Assembly (NCBI GenBank): GCA_947474365.1
Contig: CANJIU010000066.1
Coordinates: 1-53,594, forward strand
Length of the DNA: 53,594 nt
Source of the DNA: Opitutia bacterium
GTDB lineage: Bacteria; Verrucomicrobiota; Verrucomicrobiia; Opitutales; Opitutaceae
Reading direction: 5' to 3'
Of the stretch, positions 8,279 to 17,186 are shown one piece after another. The notes below the pieces were generated by a model. That model was not told the origin of the DNA. It made no database searches and worked only from the letters and a program-made list of their open reading frames with translations. A program made the position numbers and the translations under genes. How positions within the stretch are numbered: the stretch's first letter is position 1; each line of letters opens with the position of its first letter.

Positions 8279-10885
8279 TCAGAAATTCACGCCGGCCGAA
8301 ATCCGGTACGTGCGGCCGGTCTGCCATACCGCCCCGTAGAATTTATCGTCGTCCGCGAGATTGGAGACGTTGAGCTGGAAGGTGGTGTTGTAGCGGCCGA
8401 TCTTCCGTCGGTAACCCATGTTCAGGTCGTAAAGGTAGTGCGACGGGACGAGGCGGCGGTCGATGGTGATGGCCCCGTTGGCCGTGCTGACGCTGATGAG
8501 CTCGGCCTCGCGCTGTCCGAGATATTTCGACGCAAGCATCACCCAGGTGTTTTTCAGGAACGTCTCGTTGAACTCGTAGCGCACGAACGCGGAGCCGGTG
8601 TATTTCGAGATGTCGGTCGAGGGCTTGCCGAGGTAGCGGCTGGAGCTGCCGCCCGCGGCGACGAAGTTCTTCTGCGCCTGCAGGCGGACCGGGTCGGGAT
8701 TGGCCGGTTCGGCGAACGGCTCGATTTCCTTGATCTGGACGTCGTTCATCGAGACGCCGACGTTGAAGCGCAGATTGCGGAGCGGGATGTAGTCGACCTT
8801 GAGATCGAAGCCCTTCGAGTCGGTCGAAGTCTTGACGAAGGCACCGAAGCCCGAGCCGTTGAGCGTGCCGGTCGGGGAAACAAGGAGGTTCTGGATCGCG
8901 GCGCCGAAGCTGACCGGGCGGTCCTTGTCGGTCATGGTGAAGCCGGCGAGATTGAGGAGCAGCTTGCTCTTGAAGAGGTCGAGGCGGACGCCGGCCTCGC
9001 CGTTGTTGACGGTGGCGCCGGCGAGCGGGACGCCGTTGCCGTCGTAGGCGGAGTAGGCGGGTCCGACGTCGATCGAGCTCATCGAGTTGGCGTAGAAACG
9101 CACCCAGTCGACGGGCAGCCAGATCGCAGTGACGCTCGGGGAGGTGTTGCGCACGGGCTTGGGCCGGCGGACGCCGTTGAGCGTCGAGCCGCTGCCGGCG
9201 GGGGCGGGGCCGTTCCAGAGGTAATTGCCGTTCGAATCGTAGACGATGCCGCCGCGGTCGTTGCGGGTGTCGAAGAGGCCGACGATGGTCTGAAAGCGAT
9301 CGTGGAAGAAACTGCTCTGGAGATTCGCGTAGAGATTGCGGTCCCAGAAGTACGACGTGAGGTACGACGACTTGGTGCCGAGGGCGGTCTCGGGTCCCTG
9401 GGGGTACTGGTTGATTGTCGCGGCGTCCCAGCGCTTGACCGAGGTGTAGTCACGCGGATCGCGGAAACGGGAGAGGATGACTTCGGCGGGCAGGGCCTCC
9501 CAGGCGCGGGTGGCGGGATCGGCGGCGTTGCCGGTGTTGCCGTAGTAGAAATTGGTATTCGCGGCGTTGTTACCGGACGTGAGCGGCCCGTAGCTGATGC
9601 CGGTGATGAGCCGGTGGTTCACGGACCAGGTGTTGAATGCCGTGTAGATTTCGGACTTCCAGGTGGGGCGGACCGTGCGGGAGGAGTTCGTGCTGTTGTT
9701 GGGGCGGATGTCGAGGACCTGCGGCTGGGCGGTGCCGGCGGAAGGGCGCAGGAGGGCGAGGAAGCGCGGGTCGGTGCGGATTTTCAGGGGAATGGACGCG
9801 TCATTGGCGTTGCGGAGCGCGATGTTGAAGCTGCGATCGCGGACGTTGATGTCCTCGGCGCTGTAGCCGCCCCACCACTGGAAATTGTCGGAGAAGCGAT
9901 GATCGAGACGGTAGGTGCGGACGTAGGTGCGCTCATTGCGATAGGTGTCGGGACCTTCGAAACGGAAGTCGCGCTGGCTGGGCGTGGTGAGGATGCGGGT
10001 GTTGCCCGGGCGGTCGGCGATGAGCGTGCCGTAGGGTGTGCCGTCGGGGGCGAGGGTCGTGTCGTTGAGGAAGAAGTTGCGGATGTTGTCGCGCTGGTTG
10101 GTCCGCGTCTCGATCGAGGCGAGGAGAGACGTCTGCGGCCCGAGCTTCATCGTGAGCGCGGGGTTCATCACGAACGTGGTGGATTCGTAGTACATCGCGT
10201 TGCTGCGGTTCGTCTGGTAGGACATCGGAAGCGCGAAGCCGACAAGGCCGCCGGGGAGGACGGGGCCGGACCAGAGGAACTCGGCCCGGCGAAAGCCATA
10301 TGAACCAAAGCTCGTGCCGGCGCGGGCGACGGTGCGATTGCCGGCCTGCACGCTGGCGACATTGATGACGCCGCCGGTGCCACCCTGTCCGTAGAGCGCA
10401 CCGCCGGGACCTTTGATGATGTCGGCGCGGCTGATGGTGATGGGATCGACGGGCACGAAGCGCCGGAAGCCGTCCTTGTTGGTGGCGGCCGCGATGCCGC
10501 GGATCAGCAGCGTGCTGTTTTCCGGGTTGTCCTTCGTGCCGCCGGTGCCGCCCGCGGTGGTGTCGAGCTGGATGCCGCTGACATATTCGAGGGCGTCGCG
10601 GAGATCGAGGGCGCCGATGTCGCGCATGAAACTCGTCGTGAGGACCTCGATGTTCATCGGCAGATCCTTCACGGGAGTGTTGTACCGGGTGCCGGTGGTG
10701 GTGTTGGCAGCGCGGTATTCGTCGTCGTTCTGCGCGGTGACCTCGAAGACGCTCAGCTTGACGACGTCGGAAGAGGCGGCCGCGCCACCGCCGGAGGGAG
10801 CCGGGGCGAGTTGGGCGGAGAGGCGCAGGGCGGCAAAGCCAAACGCCAGAAGCGCAGCGTTCAGGGGGAGCGAGGGGGATTTCAT
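8279..10885 (-). CDS. TonB-dependent receptor (LacI-linked)
   Basis: 868 residues from ATG at 10885, giving a signal peptide ending near RLSAQ. Residues about 40-60 hold a TonB-box-like stretch (DVVKLSVFEVTA). The plug follows (DLPMNIEVLTTSFMRDIG, DALEYVSGIQLDT, ADIIKGPGGALYGQGG), then the barrel, closing with YRISAGVNF and a terminal Phe. This VKLSxFEV type with PMNIEV is very common in Opitutaceae and is thought to import plant- or algal-derived carbohydrates; the ligand here is unknown. A LacI-type regulator starts 124 bp away on the opposite strand, suggesting induction by a sugar-like molecule. Confidence 0.95.
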   Translation of the reverse strand: MKSPSLPLNAALLAFGFAALRLSAQLAPAPSGGGAAASSDVVKLSVFEVTAQNDDEYRAANTTTGTRYNTPVKDLPMNIEVLTTSFMRDIGALDLRDALEYVSGIQLDTTAGGTGGTKDNPENSTLLIRGIAAATNKDGFRRFVPVDPITISRADIIKGPGGALYGQGGTGGVINVASVQAGNRTVARAGTSFGSYGFRRAEFLWSGPVLPGGLVGFALPMSYQTNRSNAMYYESTTFVMNPALTMKLGPQTSLLASIETRTNQRDNIRNFFLNDTTLAPDGTPYGTLIADRPGNTRILTTPSQRDFRFEGPDTYRNERTYVRTYRLDHRFSDNFQWWGGYSAEDINVRDRSFNIALRNANDASIPLKIRTDPRFLALLRPSAGTAQPQVLDIRPNNSTNSSRTVRPTWKSEIYTAFNTWSVNHRLITGISYGPLTSGNNAANTNFYYGNTGNAADPATRAWEALPAEVILSRFRDPRDYTSVKRWDAATINQYPQGPETALGTKSSYLTSYFWDRNLYANLQSSFFHDRFQTIVGLFDTRNDRGGIVYDSNGNYLWNGPAPAGSGSTLNGVRRPKPVRNTSPSVTAIWLPVDWVRFYANSMSSIDVGPAYSAYDGNGVPLAGATVNNGEAGVRLDLFKSKLLLNLAGFTMTDKDRPVSFGAAIQNLLVSPTGTLNGSGFGAFVKTSTDSKGFDLKVDYIPLRNLRFNVGVSMNDVQIKEIEPFAEPANPDPVRLQAQKNFVAAGGSSSRYLGKPSTDISKYTGSAFVRYEFNETFLKNTWVMLASKYLGQREAELISVSTANGAITIDRRLVPSHYLYDLNMGYRRKIGRYNTTFQLNVSNLADDDKFYGAVWQTGRTYRISAGVNF

Positions 10886-10990
10886 GGTGTGCAGAAAGGA
10901 AAGGGGCGGAACCGAAGCGTGGTCGGCGCCGACGGGGTTTGAATGAGGTGGAGCTTTTATCTTTGCGGGGGAGGGGCAAAAGGCATTTTG

Positions 10991-11002
10991 GTTTACGTCA
11001 AC
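10991..11002. promoter_or_regulatory. candidate LacI-family operator
   Basis: GTTTACGTCAAC is a near-perfect palindrome (10 of 12 positions) with the central CG typical of LacI-family sites. It lies 7 bases before the regulator's start codon, in the shared intergenic region with the TonB receptor. It would fit autoregulation and control of the receptor. No second copy was seen in the spacer. Confidence 0.4.
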
Positions 11003-11009
11003 CTGCCCC

Positions 11010-12047
11010 ATGAGTGTCAGATCCCTTGCCCGAGAACTGGGCGTGTCACCCACGGCCGTGTCGCTGGCGCTGCAAAACAGTCCGCGGGTCTCGGCGGCGC
11101 TCCGTGCCGCGGTGCAACGGGCAGCCAAGGCGGGAGGCCATGTGCCGAATGCGCGGTTGACGGAGCTGATGCGCGAAGTGCGGCGTTCCGGCGCGGCGGA
11201 ATATCGTGGCACGATTGGCGTGGTGACGTTGTTCCCGGAGGAGCGTCCCTGGCTGGAACGTCCCGACTACCCGCATTTGCGGCACGTGCTGGAAGGGGCG
11301 CGGGAGCGGGCGCAGGCGCACGGTTACAAGCTGGAGGATTTCTGGGTGAAGCGCCCTGGCCTCACTCCGGCGCGGCTGAGGGCGATCATCGAGGCGCGGG
11401 GCATCCGCGGACTGTTGTGTCTGGGAAGTCTCGATCCCGAGGAGAGGATGCCGGCGGCGTTGAAGAAATTCACAATCGTCACGCACGCAGCGAGCATTCC
11501 GGACCCGCTGCATCGCGTGGTGAGCCACTTTGCGGCAGACGCGCGCACGCTGTTCGACGAATTGCTCCGGCGTGGCTACGCGCGGCCGGGCCTGCTCATC
11601 CGGCCCTCGGCGGACCGGCGCACGGACCATCTCTACACGGCGACGTTTCTCAGCCACCAGGAGCGCAAATTCGCGGCGCCGCCCGTGCCGATCCTGCGGG
11701 CGCAGGAGTGGGACGGCCGCGAATTTCAAGACTGGTTTGCCGCGCATGCTCCCGACGCACTCGTGTTTCACCAAACGGAGGAGTACCTGGCGTCGGTGAT
11801 GACGGTGTTGGCGCGGCAGGACGTGCGCGTGCCGCGCCATGTCGGCGTCGCGTTGCTCGACAAGAATCCGGATCGCGCGCGCTACTCCGGCATCTGCCAG
11901 GACCCGGCGCGCATGGGCGCGGTCGCGCTGGAGATGCTGCTCGGCCGGATGCTGCTGAGCGACTTCGCCGCGCCGGAGTCGCCGAAGATCGAACTGGTGG
12001 TCGGGACGTGGAACGAGGGGAAGACGCTGCGGGCCGCGAAGGGGTGA
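11010..12047 (+). CDS. LacI-family transcriptional regulator
   Basis: 345 residues. Residues 1-45 form the helix-turn-helix and hinge region (VRSLARELGVSPTAVSLAL, then NSPRVSAALRAAV). The rest is a periplasmic-binding-protein-like effector domain (IGVVTLF near residue 70, GIRGLLCLGS, RGYARPGLLI) with C-terminal DPARMGAVALEMLLG, a common LacI-family motif. The hinge departs from the usual YxPN form (GHVPNARL). It is divergent from the TonB receptor and would respond to the same ligand or a breakdown product. There are no sugar-metabolism genes beside it, so the inducer cannot be guessed. Confidence 0.93.
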   Translation: MSVRSLARELGVSPTAVSLALQNSPRVSAALRAAVQRAAKAGGHVPNARLTELMREVRRSGAAEYRGTIGVVTLFPEERPWLERPDYPHLRHVLEGARERAQAHGYKLEDFWVKRPGLTPARLRAIIEARGIRGLLCLGSLDPEERMPAALKKFTIVTHAASIPDPLHRVVSHFAADARTLFDELLRRGYARPGLLIRPSADRRTDHLYTATFLSHQERKFAAPPVPILRAQEWDGREFQDWFAAHAPDALVFHQTEEYLASVMTVLARQDVRVPRHVGVALLDKNPDRARYSGICQDPARMGAVALEMLLGRMLLSDFAAPESPKIELVVGTWNEGKTLRAAKG

Positions 12048-12110
12048 AGGCGACCGTCGCTGACGCTCGGTGCGTGGCGATTGCTGCGGTCAAACGTCGG
12101 AGTCGCGGCG

Positions 12111-13880
12111 CTACACCTCCACGGCAAAAATCTCCACGGGTTCGGCGCGGCCCTTGACCGGCACGGTGCCGAGCGGGCGCGGGGAGATCTTCCCGGGGTC
12201 GCGCAGGGCCGCGAGCGTCGCGGCGCTCGTGATGATGCTCGTCCGATACTCCGCGGTGCGCGTCAGCGACTGGAGGCGGGAGGCGATGTTTACGCCGTCG
12301 CCGATCACGGAGTAATTCAAACGGCGGTGGGAACCGATGTTGCCCGCGACGACGCGGGCGGTGTTGATGCCGATGCCGATCGCGAGCGGCGCGATGCCCT
12401 CGGCGGCCAGTTCGCGGTTGAGCATGATCAGGGCCCGCTCCATCGCCAGTGCCGCCGCGAGCGCGCGATCCGGGGCGTCGCCCTGGGGGACCGGTGCGCC
12501 AAAGAGCGCCATGATCGCGTCGCCGATGAATTTGTCGATCACGCCGCCATGCGCCTCGATCGAGCCGCTCATGCGGTCGAGGTAGCGGTTGAGAAGCGTG
12601 AGCAGTTCGTGGGGTGCGAGCTGTTCGCTGAGGGTGGTGAAACCGCGCAAGTCGGCGAAGAGGACCGTGACCTCGCGTTCCTCGCCGCCAAGGGCGGCGC
12701 CGTCGCGCATGAGCTGGGCGGCGACCTCGGGGGACACATTTTTGTCGAGGAGGTCGCGCACGCGGTAGCCCTCATCGAGCCCCTGCGACATTGCGTTCAT
12801 CGCCTCGGCGAGTTGGCCCAGTTCGTCAAAGCGATTCAGATTGATCCGGGTGGCGTAATCGCCGGCGGCGATCTTCTCGGTGTGGGTGGCGAGCGCGCGT
12901 ACGGGTTCGCTGACACTGCGTGCGATCACGAGGGCGAGAACGGCGGCGGCGGCCAGTGCGGCGAGCGACGTGACGAGCAGGAGATTTTCGAGATCGCGGG
13001 CTGGCTCGAGTTCGGGGCCGAGCGGACGTTGCAGGACGCGAAGGATGGGGGCCTCGGCGAGCATTTCCTGAAATTTGTAGAGCGTGACATAGCGATCATC
13101 GGGCAGGGTGAGCGTGTCCGTGAGACCGCCGAGATCGCGGTTTTCGGCGCGCGCGGCCGCGACGGTCGCTCCGGCGATCACGGTCGGGCTGGCCGCGGCG
13201 GGGAGCGTGGTGGCCAGCAGCCGCGGTTTCGCCGGGGTGCCGGCCGGGGCGTTGACCGGTGGCTCGGTGGCGACGTAGGTGAGTTCGATGTGCGTGGTGT
13301 CCTTGATCTTTTCCGCGAACGTGCGGTCGATCGGAAACGCGAGGCCGAACCAGGCGAAGATATTGGGATGGGGCGCGTAGAGCGGGACGACGACGAGGAG
13401 ATGAAGCTCGCCGCGGAGGTAGGAAAATCCGCTGTGCTGCGGTAGGTCCTTCGCGTTCGCATCGCGAATGAGAAAACGGAAGGGCCCCGCGTTTTCGTTG
13501 TCCATGTTCGGATCGCTATTGGCCAGCAGTTCGCCGTCGGTGTCGTAAAGGACAATCACCGGCGCGCCGATCCGCGTGGTATAACTGACGAGGACCGACG
13601 CGAGGGTTTTGTTGTCGCCCGTGCGCAGGACCTGCTTGATCGCGTCGTCGCCGGACATGATGGCCGCGCTGGCGGCGAGGAATTCGATGCGCTGGCGCAC
13701 GGCGGCGTCGACGACGCGACCCGCGAGAGCGAGGCCGGAGCGCGCATGGGCCCGGGCGTTGGATTCATTGGCCCGGGAGACGACCTGGTAGGTCGTGGCG
13801 AGGGCGGCGAAGACGAGGCCCAGCAGCAGCGCGAGAACGCGGAGGCTGAAGCGTCGGAATCGGAGCGCGCGGGGAATCAC
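12111..13880 (-). CDS. membrane-bound class III adenylate/guanylate cyclase with HAMP domain
   Basis: 589 residues. A transmembrane helix at about 13-33, an extracytoplasmic sensor region 34-298 resembling a Cache-type fold (VIVLYDTDGELLANSD), a second helix at 299-321, HAMP at about 322-375, and a class III cyclase domain at 400-589. Catalytic features are present: metal Asp in FADLRGF (D410) and FIGD (D454), K450 for base recognition with S524 at the partner position, and transition-state N531 and R535 in VNIASR. It should therefore be active; K plus Ser/Thr usually goes with ATP. It is the last gene of a minus-strand run behind a secreted cupredoxin-like protein and two barrels, suggesting those proteins feed a signal to its outer domain (inference). 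Confidence 0.93.
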   Translation of the reverse strand: MIPRALRFRRFSLRVLALLLGLVFAALATTYQVVSRANESNARAHARSGLALAGRVVDAAVRQRIEFLAASAAIMSGDDAIKQVLRTGDNKTLASVLVSYTTRIGAPVIVLYDTDGELLANSDPNMDNENAGPFRFLIRDANAKDLPQHSGFSYLRGELHLLVVVPLYAPHPNIFAWFGLAFPIDRTFAEKIKDTTHIELTYVATEPPVNAPAGTPAKPRLLATTLPAAASPTVIAGATVAAARAENRDLGGLTDTLTLPDDRYVTLYKFQEMLAEAPILRVLQRPLGPELEPARDLENLLLVTSLAALAAAAVLALVIARSVSEPVRALATHTEKIAAGDYATRINLNRFDELGQLAEAMNAMSQGLDEGYRVRDLLDKNVSPEVAAQLMRDGAALGGEEREVTVLFADLRGFTTLSEQLAPHELLTLLNRYLDRMSGSIEAHGGVIDKFIGDAIMALFGAPVPQGDAPDRALAAALAMERALIMLNRELAAEGIAPLAIGIGINTARVVAGNIGSHRRLNYSVIGDGVNIASRLQSLTRTAEYRTSIITSAATLAALRDPGKISPRPLGTVPVKGRAEPVEIFAVEV

Positions 13881-13934
13881 GACAGAGGTTGGGTCGACGC
13901 GCAGGAGTGAACTCTCACCGGGATCCGGGGACCG

Positions 13935-14612
13935 TCACTTGTAACCGCCGCCGCTGCCGTCGGGGGCACGGCGGATGCGTTTGTCCGGTTTCAGCGTGAC
14001 CGAAATCGTCTGGGTCGCGGCGTCGTTGGCGGCGATGACGAGGTCGCGTCGCGTTTCGCCGGCGAGGCGCGGATGCCACACGTCGAGCCGGTAGCGTCCA
14101 GGCGCCAGATCGCCGAAGCGAGCCAGGCCATCGGTCGCGGTCTTCAGGAAATGAGGTGTGCTGACGACCACGACGTAGGCGGACATGTGGTCGTGAATAT
14201 TGCAGCCGATGGCGACGATTCCGGGTTGGTCGAAGCGGATGGCCTGCGAGGTGCCAGGGCCGGAGAGTGGAATCTCAAACGGCTTGGCCTTGGAGAGCGA
14301 GTAAACCTGGTGCCGGATGTTGTCGCGGTTCGGAAAGCTCACGCTTGAACCGACAACGACGATGGTGACGTAGGGCTCGAATTCCTGGCCTTGCTGTGAG
14401 ACCACGAGCGGTTCGGGAGGGGCGGTGACGACGGGTGGCTGATCGAGCGGCGTGAGGTAGACGGCCGCGTCGCTCACGGGAGCTCCCTTGTTGTCTTTCA
14501 CGGTGACAATCACCGTCCCGGCGGCGGCAAGACGCGAGACGGCGCCGACGGCAGCCACCACAACAGCGGAGGCGACGATGACGGCGCGCGGGAGGAAAAA
14601 CGGAAGCATCAT
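13935..14612 (-). CDS. secreted cupredoxin-like protein (methylamine-utilisation-protein type)
   Basis: 225 residues with a signal peptide to about residue 31. The mature part has a carboxypeptidase-like start (GAPVSDAAVYL), then a plastocyanin-type half: VSFPNRDNIRHQVYS (candidate ligand H101) and GCNIHDHMSAYV (C137, H140 or H142, M143), which together make a type 1 copper site. After it comes a small beta domain (ARFGDLAPGRYRLDVWHP). Such proteins are often annotated as methylamine utilisation proteins, but no amine dehydrogenase genes are present. It lies 16 bases after one barrel gene and 54 bases before the cyclase, so it is probably co-transcribed and may sense copper or redox state at the cell surface (inference). 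Confidence 0.8.
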   Translation of the reverse strand: MMLPFFLPRAVIVASAVVVAAVGAVSRLAAAGTVIVTVKDNKGAPVSDAAVYLTPLDQPPVVTAPPEPLVVSQQGQEFEPYVTIVVVGSSVSFPNRDNIRHQVYSLSKAKPFEIPLSGPGTSQAIRFDQPGIVAIGCNIHDHMSAYVVVVSTPHFLKTATDGLARFGDLAPGRYRLDVWHPRLAGETRRDLVIAANDAATQTISVTLKPDKRIRRAPDGSGGGYK

Positions 14613-14628
14613 GGCGTGCGGGAGAAAA

Positions 14629-15525
14629 TCAAAACCGATGGAGAATCCCGAGCGTCCAGAGATCCTGACGGTAGCTCACGCCGACGCGGTTGACCGTGAA
14701 CGTGCTCTCGTATCGGAGGGGGAGGGAGGTATTGCGACCGATGGCCGGCGCGAGTTCGAGCCACCAAAAATCAGAACGACCGGTGACCCGATAGCTGACC
14801 CAACCAGCGCCGTAGGAGTCGGTGGTTTCCCAAGAAACGGTGTTATAGTATTGGGCGATGGCGGGGGTGATCAGTCCGGCGAGGGCACGCGACCAGACGG
14901 CGGGACCGGCGTTGGCGGTGAAGTCGCCCCAGAGACTGCCGCGACCGTAGGTCAGCTGCCAGTTGGCGTTGAGGTCGTAGGTGAGAGCGCCGAAGAGGCG
15001 GTGGGAACGGACGTCAAACGGCCCGTGGGCGGCGTAATGTTGCGACCAGTCGCCGGTGAGCGAAGTGCGCCAGGATTCGGTGAAGCGTTTGGAAAGCTGC
15101 AGCGCGCCCGTGGCAATCCACCCCGTGTCGCCGGGGATGCGGGCCTCGCGGCGCGCGAGCGCGACGTCCGCTGTCGCAACGGGAGCAAACGCGCCGAGGC
15201 CGAACTTCCAACGCAGCTGCGTGCGGACACCCGCGGAGTAGGCCGTGTTGCGTTCGAAGCGGGGGACGCTCTCTTCGCGGAGGTCGGCTTCGTTGATGAG
15301 GCTCACGCCGGTGGCGATCGGCGTCAGCATGCTGGCGGTGAAGCTCGCTTCATGCCGCAGGCTGTCGATCCAGTTGGTAGGGTTGGAGGAGCGGCTGATG
15401 TTTTCGGCCCAAGTCGTCGAGGCCTCCATCCGGGTGGTGATGGGCAGACGCAGCGGCTCGGCGCGGGAGATCGCTCCGGCTGTCAGTGCGAGGGCGCAGC
15501 AGGCGAAGAACCGGGGTAAAGTCAT
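14629..15525 (-). CDS. outer-membrane beta-barrel protein
   Basis: 298 residues with a signal peptide (FFACCALALTAGAISRA). The rest is a run of amphipathic strands with aromatic girdles (RTQLRWKFGLGAFAPVA, WRTSLTGDWSQHYAAHG) ending YRQDLWTLGILHRF with a terminal Phe, as expected for an outer-membrane barrel of about 14-16 strands. It shares KRF, AxHGxFD and RxxWxFGxxAxAP elements in the same order with the product of 15605-16423, so the two look like distant paralogues. No transport family is assigned. The next gene starts 16 bases on, so they are likely one operon. Confidence 0.72.
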   Translation of the reverse strand: MTLPRFFACCALALTAGAISRAEPLRLPITTRMEASTTWAENISRSSNPTNWIDSLRHEASFTASMLTPIATGVSLINEADLREESVPRFERNTAYSAGVRTQLRWKFGLGAFAPVATADVALARREARIPGDTGWIATGALQLSKRFTESWRTSLTGDWSQHYAAHGPFDVRSHRLFGALTYDLNANWQLTYGRGSLWGDFTANAGPAVWSRALAGLITPAIAQYYNTVSWETTDSYGAGWVSYRVTGRSDFWWLELAPAIGRNTSLPLRYESTFTVNRVGVSYRQDLWTLGILHRF

Positions 15526-15580
15526 TGCGGACGCAATAAGGCGTCAGACGTGATTTCCGCAACTTTTTCGTGGTGTCCGC

Positions 15581-15599
15581 GGCGCGAGTTGCTCGCGCC
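15581..15599. terminator. 8-bp stem-loop between the two barrel genes
   Basis: GGCGCGAG, loop TTG, CTCGCGCC, located just after the stop of the upstream barrel gene on the minus strand. No T-run follows. It could attenuate readthrough or set mRNA ends inside the operon. Confidence 0.35.
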
Positions 15600-15604
15600 G
15601 GCCA

Positions 15605-16423
15605 CTAGAACTGATGCACCCACGCGGTCGATGTCACATGGTTGGTGAAACGCAACGGGCCGCGCTCGGTCTGGCGCCATTCGTACGCGAGCACCCACGC
15701 GGTTTGCAGGCTGAGCGCCCGCAGGAACGCCATCCGCGCACTCCAGGTCGTCGCATCAATGCGGTAGGCCGTCATCGTCTGGCCAAAGGTGTCGAGGTCC
15801 ACCTGGCGGCGGGCCAGCGTCGCGAGGTCCGGGCGAGGGGATGAGGCATACGAGACAACATCGCCGCGACGGAAGCGGGCGGTGAACGAAAGCCGCGAGA
15901 CATCTGTCAGGTCGCGGTCGACCTCAAGGGTGGTTTCGTTGGCCGTACGATCGAAGACCCCGTGGCTGGCGTTGAGGATCGAATATTCGTGCGCGAGGGT
16001 GCCGCGCGTCAGGTCATCGAAACGTTTCCGGACGGAGATCGCGACTCCGGAGGCCGAGCCCCGTCGGCCGCTTTCCTTGGCCGCGATGGCGTCGACGTAG
16101 GCCTCGATCACCAGAATGGGCGCGACGGCGCTCACTCCAAATTTGTGCCGCCAATCGGCCCGGGCGCCAGTCGCGAGGGTGCCGAGTCCCCGGAAACGCG
16201 TCCACCATTCGCCGCCAAGGTGGCCGGCGAGTTGGAACGAGTCATCGCGGCCCGCCTCGTAACGTCGCGTGGAAAGCAGTTCCAATCCCAGATGGAACGT
16301 GCCGATCCGATCGCTGGCGCGGTCCGCGTTGGTGGTGTTGCCGTTCCAGCCGGCCGTCGTGGTGATGTTCGGCGCCCAATCGTCGGCCCGCAGTGCGGAG
16401 ACGACCACGAGGAAAGCGAGCAT
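15605..16423 (-). CDS. outer-membrane beta-barrel protein, paralogue of the next gene
   Basis: 272 residues from ATG at 16423, which gives a short signal peptide (MLAFLVVVSALRA). An earlier start at 16525 would overlap tesA and add a Pro-rich tail, so it is not preferred. The mature chain begins DDWAPNITTTAGWNGNTTN and continues as amphipathic strands ending VTSTAWVHQF with a terminal Phe. The ADW...NITTTAGW opening is typical of small verrucomicrobial barrels of unknown role. It lies 75 bp after tesA and 79 bp before the related barrel gene, and appears to lead the cluster that ends in the cyclase. Confidence 0.68.
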   Translation of the reverse strand: MLAFLVVVSALRADDWAPNITTTAGWNGNTTNADRASDRIGTFHLGLELLSTRRYEAGRDDSFQLAGHLGGEWWTRFRGLGTLATGARADWRHKFGVSAVAPILVIEAYVDAIAAKESGRRGSASGVAISVRKRFDDLTRGTLAHEYSILNASHGVFDRTANETTLEVDRDLTDVSRLSFTARFRRGDVVSYASSPRPDLATLARRQVDLDTFGQTMTAYRIDATTWSARMAFLRALSLQTAWVLAYEWRQTERGPLRFTNHVTSTAWVHQF

Positions 16424-16497
16424 CGTGCGCCCTGGCCACCAAGAGACTTTGGCCGGCTGGCAGGGCACACGGGCTCCACGGAACGTGGCGGGGGCGA

Positions 16498-17145
16498 CTA
16501 GAGGAGGGGGCGCAGAATCTTCCATACGGTTTCCGCCACTACGGCATGGCCGGCGGCATTGGGGTGGATGCGATCAGGTTGGTTCAATTCTTCGCGGCCG
16601 CCAACTCCTTCCAGCAGAAACGGCACGAGGGTGGCGGAGTTCTTGGCGGCAACGGCGGGAAAAATTTCTCCGAACGTTTTCTCAAAGTCTGCCCCCATCG
16701 AGGAGGGCATCTGCATGCCGGCGACCACCACGATCGTCTGGGGATTCTTGGCGCGTACCCGGTCGATAATCTGCTGGAGGTTGCCCTGGGACACCGCCGG
16801 GCTGACGCCGCGCAACCCGTCGTTGGCGCCGAGGGCGAGCACGAGGAGGTCGACCGGCTGACGCAGGATCCAGTCGATGCGGCGGAGGCCGCCAGCGGTG
16901 GTTTCTCCGCTCAGTCCGGCGTTCACGGTGCGCCAGCTGAGGCCGGCGGCGGCGATTTTCTCTCGGATGAGGTACGGATAGGCCTGCACTGCCGGGTCCT
17001 CCAGCCCGTAGCCCGCCGTGAGGCTGTCACCGAAAAAGACGAGCGTCCGTGGCTCCGCGGAATACATACCGGCCGCCAATCCCATCCAGCACACGCAGCA
17101 CGCCACAAGGGCGTGGCGCAATCGGAGGGGATGAATCAGCGGCAT
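16498..17145 (-). CDS. tesA: SGNH-hydrolase thioesterase/arylesterase TesA
   Basis: 215 residues with a signal peptide to about residue 29. SGNH blocks are complete: block I FFGDSLTAGYGL (nucleophile Ser), block II NAGLSGETTAGG, block III GANDG, and block V DRIHPNAAGH with the catalytic Asp and His. TesA is a periplasmic esterase, thioesterase and lysophospholipase. It is divergent from ybbA with a 41-bp gap, the same tesA/ybbA/ybbP arrangement as in E. coli, which strongly supports the name. Confidence 0.92.
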   Translation of the reverse strand: MPLIHPLRLRHALVACCVCWMGLAAGMYSAEPRTLVFFGDSLTAGYGLEDPAVQAYPYLIREKIAAAGLSWRTVNAGLSGETTAGGLRRIDWILRQPVDLLVLALGANDGLRGVSPAVSQGNLQQIIDRVRAKNPQTIVVVAGMQMPSSMGADFEKTFGEIFPAVAAKNSATLVPFLLEGVGGREELNQPDRIHPNAAGHAVVAETVWKILRPLL

Positions 17146-17186
17146 GGGCTCGATTAAGTGCGGTTCGTGTGTTTCGTGAGCTCTCC

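Noticed and set aside
7826..10303. Long plus-strand frame opposite the second TonB receptor
   Set aside because: Composition dominated by Val, Gly, Ala and Arg without known motifs; antisense shadow of a clear receptor gene.
13935..14612. A methylamine utilisation pathway
   Set aside because: The protein is often so labelled, but no methylamine dehydrogenase or maturation genes are in the window.
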